NCBI GenBank assembly: GCA_017165825.1
Contig: CM029384.1
Coordinates: forward strand, 1-64,000
Direction of reading: 5' to 3'
Source of the DNA: Hepsetus odoe
Taxonomy: Eukaryota > Chordata > Actinopteri > Characiformes > Hepsetidae
Length of the DNA stretch: 64,000 bases
In this document: positions 19,340 to 28,198 of the stretch, piece by piece
How the letters are laid out: the number at the start of each line of letters is the position of its first letter
How positions within the stretch are numbered: the stretch's first letter is position 1
Translations under genes and position numbers: made by a program
The notes under the pieces: model-generated
The model's input: only the letters and a program-made list of their open reading frames with translations
Database searches by the model: none
What the model was told of the DNA's origin: nothing

Positions 19340-20200
19340 AACACGGCCAACGCGAATCACCACAAGAGGTTGGTAGCAAACGCGCCTTTCCGCAGGTTCA
19401 CAGCGCCAGCGACGGGCGCTCCCTCTCACGACACCGCGACAGCACAGCGCTCCCCGCGCGCACTGGGGCGACTGCATCGATGCCCACCATACCGCAGCGC
19501 CAGCAACCACAGTCCGCCAGCGCCGAAAAAGCGGCTGCGCAGCTGAGGAAGCGGAAATACGCCAGCAAATCACTACAAGAGGTTGGTAGCAAACGCGCCT
19601 TTCCGTGTTCACAGCGAAAGCACGACGCTCAGCACTCCACACCGCGACAGCACGACGCGCAGCGATCCGTGACCGCGACAGCATCGGAGCGCCTCATACC
19701 GCAAGACCGTACTGCATCGACGCCCCACCACGCCGCAGCGCGGCAGCAACCACAGTCCGCCAGTGGAGGTAGCGCTGCGCGCAGCTGATAGCAGGAACAC
19801 GGCCAACGCGAATCACTACAAGAGGTTGAGTAAACGCGCTTTCCGTGTTCACAGCTTAAAGCACGGCCGCCAGCACTCCACACCGCTGACAGCACGACGC
19901 TGCGTCGCACCGCGACAGCACGGCGTCCCCCGCGCACCGCGACTGCACGACGCCCACCACGCCGCAGCGCGCCAGCAACCACAGTCGCCAGCGCGGAGGC
20001 GCGCTGGCGTCGCAGCTGATAGCGCAGGAACACGTGCCAACGCGTAATCACCACAAGAGGTTGGTAGCAAACGCCAGCGCTCACAGCAGCACGGCGCTTC
20101 ACCACGCTCACGCGCCAGCACGGCGTTTACCAAGGCCAAACACTGCCGCTGCACGCCCACTACGCCACACGCCAGTATCGGCACCCATCAAGATCGCCAC
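19340..20200. repeat. GC-rich tandem repeat, unit about 210-240 bp
   Basis: Units begin with GCCAACGCGAATCACYACAAGAGG-type sequence near 19347, 19561, 19803 and 20036; the last is incomplete. Each unit contains a CAGCAACCACAGTC block and many CGACAGCACG motifs. High GC keeps several frames open, so the open frames here are not evidence of genes. Confidence 0.85.
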
Positions 20201-20241
20201 GCGAAAGCACGCGATACCGCGTCAGCAGAACGCGGACTGCA

Positions 20242-20620
20242 ATGGCTTCACGAGGAATGCAAGAGAAGAAGAAGGCTACCCGCACAAGAGAAGTGGCCAG
20301 AGGCCAGAGGGTCAGAAGGGCTGTGGATTCCTGCACTATCAGGCCGCTTTTCCTCATTCAGGCCGCGCTTAGAAGACACAGGGAGGGCCAGTACCAGTAT
20401 TGGCAAGAAGGTCAGCCATCTTCATTCAAAGATATTTTAGGTCCTACATCAGGGGCAAAAGCCAACATGAAAGATTCCCAGGTGTTGAGAGAAAGTTAAA
20501 TGATACGCATCCAGGCAGCTTTAGAGGTTATTTAGTGCGAAAAATGTTAGCTGCAGGAAATAAAGCTGCTGCTGCCATTCAGGCTGTTGGGAGTGCACCA
20601 GCGGGGTCTGTCTTCTTCAA
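20242..20620 (+). pseudogene. IQ-motif-like coding relic inside the LTR element
   Basis: Across two frames the plus strand encodes consecutive IQ-like (calmodulin-binding) motifs: R-G-Q-R-V-R-R; L-I-Q-A-A-L-R-R-H-R-E; I-F-I-Q-R-Y-F-R-S-Y-I-R-G-K; and R-I-Q-A-A, then F-R-G-Y-L-V-R-K in the next frame; then A-A-A-A-I-Q-A. Closely packed IQ motifs are typical of ASPM and unconventional myosins. Single-base shifts join the pieces, so it is not translatable as one chain. I infer a captured host-gene fragment; the parent gene is not identified. Confidence 0.55.
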
Positions 20621-21870
20621 GATAATGCGCCTGGGCAACAGGTGGTCAGCCAGAGGAGGTCCGGAAGGTGGAGACCGGGACTTCAACAAGGACAGAGGTG
20701 TCAAAGGCGTAAAATACGCTATGGAGTGCTTGCAGAAGCTGGGGTCAGAGTGGTCGGGTGAGGGATCGGGCCGTAGGCACAGGTGAGAGGCGAGGATAAT
20801 CCAGTCCCACCTCGGAGGTGAGCAGATCAGCTGGTAATGTCTCGCTTCTTGAGCGAACAGGAGGAGTTGCTGACGGACCTACCATCAGCTGACCGAGGAA
20901 CCGCCATGCCACAGGTGAACGCCCACTTGTCCAGAAGGACCGGAGGAAGGAAAAAGAGGAGACTGTGGCCTGGCTAAAAGTGAGCGCCACGTGAAGGAAC
21001 AATAACCAGAGAGGGTGAGAGGTCCTTCGATTCAAGATACACGCCGTGAGGGTTTCCCCAAAGAAAGGGACTGGGGAGTAAGACAGGAAATAGAAACCAG
21101 ATCGTAGGCCGATAACACGGAGAGTTGGGACCCAACCACCAGAGAAGCTGAGGCCAAAATAGCCACAATGGAGGGGCACCACTGTGCAGTGACAGAGCTG
21201 AGACAGGCAGGCAGGACCACAACATCGCCTCTGCAGGCTGACCTGAGAGAGGCCCATGAGGCCAGCAAGCTCACCGAGCCAGGAAACCAGGTCAGAGGTA
21301 AGGGCGCGTAAATTGCCTCATCGAATCTCTACTCTCTCTCCGACACCAGTGCCTGCTGGAAACCCAGAGGGCAAAGCCGAAACAGGAGCATCCGGAGAAC
21401 AATGTCCAGCGGAGAAATGGGTAACGCACGCAGAAAGGGCTGAGCAGCTGCCTTCAGGCCCCCAGCACGGCTCTCGCCCCGCAACTCAGTGCAAACCCAG
21501 AACAAGGTGACGCTGGGAGGAAGCCACTGGGAACTCTCAACGTGGAAACCAGAAGCTGGGACACTGCGCCGGGCCCCTGCCGACCAGGAAGTATGACCTG
21601 TGACAAGGAAAAGGGCAAAAGACACCAGCACGAATCAGTTCATGGAGACGGATCAGAACTTCGGCGCCAGAGATCCGGGAGAAGTGACGCATGGAACCCA
21701 CTGACAGGCTGTAAGCAGAGCTTTGTGGGGACTCATTGAAAAGACTTTCTGTAAACTCCTGTAACGCTTCTGTGTAGCTCCCTTTCAGGTCCTGTTTGAG
21801 TCCAGGGTTCCATGAGTCAGCAAAGCTCATGCGACGTAGTGAGCCCGGGCAAGGCCGCACCGGGTCAAAA
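20621..21870. other. Internal region of the nested LTR element, no recognised gene
   Basis: Open frames on both strands show no familiar domain and no retroviral motif. The minus strand at 21537-21860 has a 107-codon frame that I do not recognise. A purine-rich GGGTCAAAAAGGTGGACGG ends at 21878 and could be a polypurine tract. Confidence 0.5.
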
Positions 21871-22070
21871 AGGTGGACGGAACTGCTGGGATTCCCCTCA
21901 CCACCACCAGCTGCCCGACATAACTGGTCGGAGGTCCTTTGATGGTTTTTTTTTGTTTTCTATGGACCTGACCGTGTGTCCCGACTAGGACTTCCTTGTG
22001 TTGTTGCTTGCGCCTCCCCCGAGTAGTTCGGCTGCGCTCGGGCACCGCTGGGAGCCGCGCTCTTGGGCTC

Positions 22071-22527
22071 TGTCACGTGTTAGGGTTTGGGCACGCTAGG
22101 GAGGGCGCCTCTGTCACGTGTGTTGTGTTTTGGGCACGCTAGAGGGCGCTTCCTGTCACATACAGGTGTTTATGTCACAGGAGGTGTTTAGTGAACAGGC
22201 TTGTCTTGACTCAGCATACCTGAGCCCCCAAGTGGCAGGTGTGCATCATTGGGGCTGACTATTTAAGCCCCGATGAGTCGTGAACAGAGAGCGCTCATTA
22301 GGTGGCTTAACCTATGTGTAATGGTGGTTCTGTCTGTCTGTTTCTATAGTCATAGTCATAGTCATAGTCATAGTCATAGTCATAGTCATAAGTCTTAGTC
22401 ATCCCAAGGTGAGGAACTGCAGGCTTGAAAGTCCTTTGTTTGCTGTGTGTTGTGTCACTGTAAGTAAACTTCTGTTCGAACTCCCTGGCCTGAACTGACG
22501 TCCCTCCGGTACCATGCCACCGTTACA
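22071..22527 (+). repeat. Right LTR of the nested element
   Basis: It runs from TGTCACGTGTTAGGG to GTTACA, 457 bp. A TATA-like CTATTTAAG lies at about 22259-22267. Two TGTCACGTG-type blocks occur near its start. It is matched by 18627-19086 in the left LTR. Confidence 0.8.
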
Positions 22528-22890
22528 AAGACTAAGACCTTGTTTGGGTGTTTTTGACTAGCTAGGAAAGCATTACTCAGAAAGGAACAGAGAAAATGGA
22601 GGTAAGAAATAAATATATAGATTAAAGGTGACAGGGATGTGAGGGAATGGTGGTAGCGAAGGGATTTCGTATGGCAGGGGTAAAAGGGCATTGGGCTGGT
22701 AGAAGAGTTCGTGATGAAGGGCATGGCCCTAGAAGCAGTTGTTGGAGTCACTAGATAAGGGAATGGTTAAACTTCAGGAATAGGGCCATGGAGTCAACTA
22801 TGTGGTGAATAAGGTTAATTATGTGACAGGGAGAAGAGAGAAGGACGTAGAAATCGAGAATACAGATATATGAAAAAATGAATGAAATAA
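22528..22890 (-). repeat. ERV LTR, second part, after the nested element
   Basis: The minus-strand ERV LTR continues from AAGACTAAGACCTTG through GGTGACAGGGATGTGAGGG to AAATCTATTAAATC. It is collinear with 50060-50458. No ERV internal sequence adjoins it, so it is a solo LTR or an LTR left by deletion. Confidence 0.85.
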
Positions 22891-23334
22891 AATCTATTAA
22901 ATCTATCACTGATTCAAATCTGTCCTCCAGCACCACCACTACTGGGTTCCTGAGGGAGATCCTTAACCTCAAGAAAGTCCCTTTTAACCTGAAAAAAAAA
23001 AATAACTTGGACATTTTTGCTTGCTTTTAAATTCTTTCAGAATTTAAAAGTGCATTTTATTTTTCTTCAAAAACTGAAGTCTACTTTTCTGTCATTGGCC
23101 AGCAACATCTAGTTGTCTAGTAAACCATTCCATAAAGAGTAATGTGAAAAAATCCTTTTTATGATTTTCTTTTTAGTAAATTAAACACAATGTTTCTGAT
23201 CTAAAAAAATATGTTATCAAATACCAAAGTAATTTTGTTGGCAGATTTTTGTTTGTCTCAATTGAGTTAAAATCCCTTTTTATTACAAAATTGATAGTTT
23301 CAAGACAAAGGATTATAGTGGAGAGACGTTAAAG
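22891..23334. other. Intron of copy 1, no recognised feature
   Basis: The stretch is A/T-rich. I see no exon, RNA gene or familiar repeat. Confidence 0.4.
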
Positions 23335-23510
23335 ATGGACATAAGAGGAGAAGAACAAGAACAAAGAGGAGGTTTATGGACGTGGTGAGAGAGGACATGC
23401 AGGTGGTTAGTTTAAAGAAGGAAGATGCAGAGGACAGGAAGATGGGTATGGATGATCCACTGTGGCGACCCCTAAACTGGATCAGCCGAAAGATGAAGAA
23501 GATTGTTTCA
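23335..23510 (+). mobile_element. RTE LINE 3' end fragment
   Basis: It matches the end of the RTE frame at 33.6 kb (R-F-M-D-V-V-R-E-D-M) and the following GGTGGTTAGTTTAAAGAAGGAAG and GGCGACCCCTAA..CAGCCGAAAG 3' end. Only the last part of the element is present. Confidence 0.75.
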
Positions 23511-23577
23511 TGTAATGTGTTAGGAATCTGATTTAGGAGTAACTAGTTTTCTATCATGAAACATTTCTCTTTTCCAG

Positions 23578-23644
23578 TGACTCTTCCTGCTCCACCCATC
23601 TCTCCCAGTTCCACAGAGTAGTTTGTTTAAGTTTTCTGTAGTGG
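23578..23644 (+). pseudogene. Relic of an Ig exon in copy 1
   Basis: The start (TGACTCTTCCTGCTCCACCC) is that of the Ig exons at 24193 and 57512, and the end (TTTCTGTAGTGG|GTAAGA) is that of the same exon type. The middle of about 200 nt is deleted. It shows that the locus once had one more Ig exon. Confidence 0.7.
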
Positions 23645-23771
23645 GTAAGAAGATTATCTGGCACAGCTTTTGCAGCAACCTGATATTTTTCCAAAACAAG
23701 ACTGGTCTTGAATTCCAAGCAAGATGTTAAAATAACCTTTTATGATGAGTTTATCACAACTGATAAGCGCT

Positions 23772-24125
23772 ATAGGTGGCACGGAACAGTGAGTAGCGTT
23801 GTTGCCTCACAGCAAGAAGGCCTGGGGTTAGATTCTCAGGTGGGACGGTCTGGGACTTTTCTGTGTGGATTTTGCACGTTCTGCCCGTGTCTGTGTGTGC
23901 CCTTCCTGAGCTCCGGGGTTTCCTCCCACTGGCCCAAAGACTCACCATCAGGTGGATTGGAGACAGATAGATTGGCCTTGTGTGGAGTGCAGGGGTGTTT
24001 GTCTGTGTGTTCAGTTCTGTGATGGATTTGGGACCTATTCAGCATGAGTCCCTGCTTTTTGCCCTCTGAGAGCATAGACAGGCTCCAGCACCGCCCATGA
24101 CCCAACAGCAGTTATGCAAATGAGT
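23772..24125 (+). mobile_element. SINE-like dispersed repeat (SINE-4)
   Basis: It begins GGTGGCACGGAACAGTGAGTAGC, has GCCTCACAGCAAGAAGGCC and GGGGTTAGATTCTC (B-box-like), and continues with CTGTGTGGATTTTGCACGTTC and GAGAGCATAGACAGGCTCCAGC. This composite is a very common fish interspersed repeat. Its right end also occurs at 57379-57445 before the matching exon of copy 2. Confidence 0.7.
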
Positions 24126-24192
24126 GAGAGTGAACAAAGTGCTTTTATTTATTTAGATAATTTTCAATCATGGGAATGTTTCCTTTCTCCAG

Positions 24193-24469
24193 TGACTCTT
24201 CCTGCTTCACATCTCCCCAGTCCCACCAAAGAGGTCACACATGGGAGAGAAGGCTGACATCACCTGCTCTGTAGAACTTAAATTCAGCTCCATTCTGGCA
24301 AAGAGCCCAGGTTCCTTCAGAGAGACCAAGAGTGGGACCTCTGTCACCTTCAGTTTTCCTAAAGTGGACTTTGTTCATGAAGGATCTTACTACTGCCAGT
24401 ACCAGACCAGAGTTTCTAGTCGTGATTTCAGCTCTCCACAGAGCATTTTTGTTCAGGTCTCTGTTGTGG
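24193..24469 (+). pseudogene. Copy 1 Ig-like domain 2, frameshifted
   Basis: AG at 24191-24192 and GT at 24470 frame the exon. It reads V-T-L-P-A then shifts; TGA follows G-R-E-G. Two indels relative to 57512-57725 of copy 2 disrupt the first half. The second half is open in another frame: S-F-R-E-T-K-S-G-T-S-V, F-S-F-P-K-V-D-F-V-H-E-G-S-Y-Y-C. D/E-G-S-Y-Y-C is the usual F-strand motif of Ig domains. Confidence 0.8.
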
Positions 24470-24864
24470 GTAAGAAGATTCTCTTACACAGCTTTTGAAG
24501 CAAACCTGAAATTTCACAAAAGCTAGACCTGTCCTGAAATACATGTAAAGAAATATCCATGCAAGATGCTTGGAGTAACCTTTTCGGATGAGTTAGTGAC
24601 TGTGGGGGTGTTGGTGGTCTAGTGGTAGGACACGTTTGTATAATTTGTAGACAAAGAGGTTGCACTACCACCATTGAGTTCAATGAAAACCCAATCAAGA
24701 CATTAAAGTAACATTTTAAGATGATTTTGTGACTTCTAAAAATACATCAGGGTCCTGAGAAGTCCTGGGTTTGATTTCCAGGTGCTGCTCTGTAGAAACC
24801 CATCACCTGCTCATGAGCAATCCTGACATTTTACATCTTTTTACATGTTCCTGTTGTCTTCTAG

Positions 24865-25188
24865 TGAATCTGCTGCAGCCCCATATCTCCTTCAGTGCTC
24901 CTGATAGAAGGTTTCACTGGTGGCTTCAAGATTCAGAGGTGACCAGGGGATACAGCTTCTCCATCACCTGCTCCACTAAACCACAGTATCCAGGAGGTTC
25001 CTTCCACTTGGAGCTCATTGGATCCAGTATCACCAGGACACAGTCAGCTGTTAATCACTCAACCACCTTCCTGCTTCCTGAGGCTGATTTTGTCCATCAG
25101 GGAAACTACAGCTGTGTTTATAAAGTAGCCGTATCTTCACGCAATTTTAGCTCCACCACCACTGAACTCTTGGGTGTTACTGTCAAAG
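24865..25188 (+). CDS. Copy 1 Ig-like domain 3
   Basis: The exon is 324 nt, open throughout, phase 1 on both sides (CTAG at 24861-24864, GT at 25189). It encodes N-L-L-Q-P-H-I-S-F then an Ig-like fold with the first Cys in S-I-T-C-S-T-K and the second in H-Q-G-N-Y-S-C-V-Y. The Cys spacing and the F-x-L-P-E-A-D-F block resemble the other Ig exons of this family. N-x-S/T sites occur near the second half. It would be the membrane-proximal Ig domain. Confidence 0.75.
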
Positions 25189-25275
25189 GTACAGCAAGGT
25201 GAACTATATTTATTACTTCACATGGTGTCAAAAATTGGATTTGAATGAACGATTATGTGGCGGCTTCTCCCTCAG

Positions 25276-25410
25276 CTTCACCAGCTCCCTCCATTGGTTT
25301 GGGAGTGACTGCAGGACTGTTTCTCCTAGTTGTACCAATCATCGTTCTCTTTATGAAGAGAAGGAAAAAACAAACTGCTCAGATGGCTTTGAAGACTGAT
25401 CATGAACACC
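25276..25410 (+). CDS. Copy 1 transmembrane exon
   Basis: The acceptor CTCCCTCAG (ends 25275) and donor GTGAGA (25411) frame 45 codons. They give a short stalk (S-P-A-P-S), a membrane span from about I-G-L-G-V-T-A-G-L-F to I-V-L-F-M, then the stop-transfer K-R-R-K-K. The membrane protein would thus be type I, with its Ig domains outside the cell. No counterpart exon is seen for copies 2 and 3 within the window. Confidence 0.75.
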
Positions 25411-25597
25411 GTGAGAATTTCTATTCTTAATTTAAACTAAAATTTCAGGGTTATAATATAAGATATAAGAGGATATAAAAGATATAAATATAAGAGGATT
25501 TTGGTTAATGACTGGTATTTATTCTATTTAATTGTAGTGAACATTCTGATATGATTCAATCATGTCAACCAGTTACTTTGCAAGAAATCTTTCATAG

Positions 25598-25753
25598 GTC
25601 CCAGTAACGCTTATGGAACAACCAGAGAGCAGGAGGAGGTGAATGATGAAGATTATGAAAATGCTGAAACCATTTTCCAGCAGAATGAAGATTCTGATGA
25701 TGCTGATGACGACTACATTAATGTAAAGGCTGATTTGGAGAATCACTCAAATG
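25598..25753 (+). CDS. Copy 1 cytoplasmic exon 1 (two Y-x-N motifs)
   Basis: The acceptor TTTCATAG and donor GTAAGG frame 52 codons in phase 1. The sequence is acidic and has E-D-Y-E-N-A and D-D-Y-I-N-V. Tyr followed by x-Asn, with acidic residues before it, fits the preferred site of the GRB2 SH2 domain once phosphorylated. It is open, despite the damaged 5' exons. Confidence 0.7.
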
Positions 25754-25987
25754 GTAAGGACTATGCAGTTGAGTTTAAAGTCTATTTTGCAGGACAGAAC
25801 AAAACATTTCAATTTAAGTGATCCAGTAAGAATCTTAGTAAAAAGGCTATAAAAAAACTATCAAACTGTTACTCTCGGTTTCTTGTTAATGCTGAACATA
25901 ACATTAAAAACTTGTGTAGACGTATTTGATTTCTGGACATTTTGCTAACAAAGTTAATTTTTGTGTTTTTCACACAATCATTTTTAG

Positions 25988-26211
25988 GGGCTGAAATCAC
26001 ATGTGAGATCACCCATGCAGGGGACAAGATGGACGATGAAGATGAGGAGGACGATGAGGACGATGAGGATGATTATCAAAATACAGAAGCTCTTGTTCAC
26101 CAGAGGAAGGATTCAGAGTTCTCACATGAGGACTGCAGTGATTCTGATGCTGAGAAAAAGGCAGTGGACAATGACCATGAGGAAGAACAAATTTATGCAA
26201 ACACTGAGTAG
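25988..26211 (+). CDS. Copy 1 last exon (two Y-x-N motifs, acidic run)
   Basis: The acceptor ATTTTTAG ends at 25987, and the frame runs to TAG at 26209-26211. A run of Asp and Glu (about 26032-26073) leads into D-D-Y-Q-N-T, and the protein ends E-Q-I-Y-A-N-T-E. These are the third and fourth Y-x-N motifs. The acidic run is probably unstructured. No ITIM or ITAM spacing is present. Confidence 0.7.
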
Positions 26212-26272
26212 TCTGGGAGACAGTGAGGAATAATTTAGTACAATTGATTCATTTCAGTGATTCAGTGTCACT

Positions 26273-26310
26273 AATAATAATAATAACGATAATTATCATT
26301 ATCATCATAA
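26273..26310. repeat. (AAT)n/(ATC)n microsatellite
   Basis: ATA and ATC trinucleotides form a short, partly self-complementary run just downstream of the copy 1 stop codon. Confidence 0.85.
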
Positions 26311-26459
26311 TTGCACCAGAAGTTTTTAATGATGTATACAGGAATAAAAAAAATAATAAATGGGAGACCAGGGTCTTGACTTTTTTTTTCTCCTCATACT
26401 TCCCAGGAGGTTCCACAGCCATTCAGGGCCAAGTTCTACCACACCTCCCTTTTACTTGC

Positions 26460-26690
26460 TGTGAAACTGAAAGTGACTATTTTGTCACTGTGAAACACAG
26501 CGAACCACCCTGATTTAAACTGCTTTTCACCCATACATACGTGCAGCAGGGGGCAGCTGTTTAAAGCACCCAGGGAGCAGTGATGGAGACAGTAACTTGC
26601 TCAAGGGTAGCTCAGAGCAACCTAGTGGCCTGGGATTCAAACCACAACCTTCTGATCCAGGGGCCTCGTCCCTAAACTCTAGCTGCTTCC
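26460..26690 (-). mobile_element. SINE-2 copy, reverse orientation
   Basis: The plus strand starts with GAAAGTGACTATTTTGTCAC, has GCAGCAGGGGGCAGCTG and ends with the tRNA-like head (GGGATTCAAACC, minus-strand B box). The 3' untranslated region of copy 1 may extend into it. Confidence 0.7.
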
Positions 26691-26699
26691 TTGTTAGTG

Positions 26700-27009
26700 C
26701 AGAACTCTGTTAGTGATGAAATAGAATTTGCAGTCCATCTAGCTCAGTAAAATAACCAATGAGGCTGCGTCACCAGCAGTTCTTAAAGAAACAGTGGGTG
26801 GATTACGAGATCTGGTGGTAGCATCTGCTAGTTTCAGTGTTGGTGGTATTGGTGGTAACTAAGGGACTCTGCCTAGTGGATAGAGCTGAACATGACTAAA
26901 CTGAGGAGACAACAAATATAATAAATAAATATTTAATTGTTGGTAATAAAGAGGAACTCATTAGTGTACAAAGGAAAACTGTAAATACGAGCCACTGTGA
27001 GGTAGACAG
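26700..27009. other. Spacer, no recognised feature
   Basis: I see no gene, RNA or familiar repeat apart from short A/T-rich runs. Confidence 0.4.
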
Positions 27010-27560
27010 CAACTCTTCTGTTCAGGACATTTTCACCACTCGATGCATCCACAAAGCAACCAGCATTGTGGATGATCCCTCTCACCCATCCCCCACTCTC
27101 TTCTCCCTCCTGCCATCCGGGAAAAGGTTCCACAGCATACGGGCCTCCACTTCCAGGTTGGGAAATAGTTTCTTCCCCCTGGCCATCAGACTTTTGAACA
27201 GTTATTGTCTTCACAATAACCTGCTCTCTGCCATCGCTAGAACTTCTTGCTCCTCCTGTTATGTACGAATGCACATTCAAGTACATGTACTACCTTACCG
27301 CCACTTATTACTTATTTATTTTTATTTTTTGCACTCTGCACTTTAACCATAACACTGCTGCTCTATCACACTGCTAACAACTTGCCAACAACTGCGGCTC
27401 TCTGTAGGATGAATGTACTGCACTGTCTGCCTTGTCTTGTGTCTTATGTTGTGTCTGATGTCTTATGTGTAGCACCAGGGTCCTGGAGGAACGTTGTTTC
27501 TTTTCACTATTGTACTGTGTATGTGGTTGAAATGACATTAAAAACCTACTTGACTTGACC
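27010..27560 (+). mobile_element. LINE A 3' fragment
   Basis: It matches the C-terminal coding part of LINE A (D-D-P-S-H-P-S, L-L-P-S-G-K-R-F, F-F-P-L-A-I-R-L-L-N-S) and its 3' untranslated region. It ends with CCAGGGTCCTGGAGGAACG, GAAATGACATTAAAAACC and TACTTGACTTGAC. It is 5' truncated, the normal product of incomplete reverse transcription. Confidence 0.9.
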
Positions 27561-27957
27561 TTGATCTAAAGACTTTTTAAAGATAGTTCAAAGTTTTTTC
27601 ATCCTATTGGCCTATCGGTCTTTGGTCATTTAGTGAACTCTTTGAAGTAAGCTACTGTGCAGTCTCCTGATGAAGACAGGCACAGCTTGAGCTCACGTTT
27701 CTTTTACTTAAATTTATTTACTCCCACAGTAGAGAATAAAATGTAACCAGTTTACACTGTGTCTTTTCTCCTGAACTGTTATCTGGGTCAAATTGTATTG
27801 TTGTTATAATCACACCAAATCAGTTTTAAACCACAAACTGTTCTGATCTATTGACTGTGAGGACCTCCAAGCCTGTAGTTGCACTTTTTATTAATTAGAG
27901 CCACTCCTAAACCTTTTCTTCTTCTGTGGTATGCCCCTATACATTTTTTTTCATTTC
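27561..27957. other. Spacer, no recognised feature
   Basis: No coding domain or familiar repeat is seen. Confidence 0.4.
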
Positions 27958-28198
27958 AGGATTAGCATGTTTTATCCATGTTTTGTCCCAAGCGGGGTCA
28001 CTGGAGTCCATCCCAGCTCACACAGGGCGAAGGACGGGGGACACACCCTGGACAGGTCGCCAGCCCATCGCAGGGAGGAGCGTGACGGGGACAGCACCTT
28101 ACCGAGGGTACCTCAGGGCAACCTGTGGGGAAGGGCTTCGAACCCCCGATCCTCCAATCATGCGGCCAACGCCCGAACCACTAGGCCACTGGTGCCCC
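27958..28198 (-). mobile_element. SINE-1 copy, long form, reverse orientation
   Basis: On the minus strand it begins GGGGCACCAGTGGCCTAGTGG, with B box GGGGGTTCGAAGCCC, then the GGTACCCTCGG block, GTCCAGGGTGTGTCC and GAGCTGGGATGGACTCCAG, ending CCGCTTGGGACAA. It keeps the middle part that the 5073-5205 copy lacks. Confidence 0.8.

Larger units (their letters stand above)
18362..22527 (+). mobile_element. Non-autonomous LTR retrotransposon nested in the ERV LTR
   Basis: The element starts TGTCACGTG and ends GTTACA, and is flanked by the 5-bp duplication AAGAC (18357-18361 and 22528-22532). The uninterrupted LTR at 50.06 kb shows the pre-insertion site. Its two ends share about 650 bp of direct repeat (18438-19086 and 21878-22527), including a (TCATAG)n tract, a polyadenylation-like signal and a GGTACCA-type end. 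No protease, RT, RNase H or integrase was found in the 2.8 kb between them, so it would rely on enzymes from another element. The GC-rich core holds tandem repeats and an IQ-motif-like stretch. Confidence 0.85.
14374..26211 (+). pseudogene. SRCR/Ig receptor gene, copy 1 (5' half damaged)
   Basis: Deduced exons: 14374-14443, 14897-14929, 15119-15430 (SRCR), 16439-16749 (SRCR), 16816-17093 (Ig), a relic at 23578-23644, 24193-24469 (Ig), 24865-25188 (Ig), 25276-25410 (transmembrane), 25598-25753 and 25988-26211 (cytoplasmic). All borders are GT/AG and phase 1, so domains can be gained or lost without shifting the frame. The product would be a type I membrane protein: signal peptide, two SRCR domains, Ig domains, one span and a tail with four Y-x-N motifs. 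Both SRCR exons, the first Ig and the 24193 Ig exon carry frameshifts or stops, while the last four exons are open. It may be a pseudogene, may use only its 3' exons, or may suffer from assembly errors. CD5/CD6/CD163-like receptors are the closest known architecture, but I cannot assign an ortholog. Confidence 0.75.

Noticed and set aside
19246..20111. Several overlapping open frames of 60-180 codons on both strands
   Set aside because: They lie in the GC-rich tandem repeat, where stop codons are rare in all frames; no domain is visible and the frames repeat with the units.
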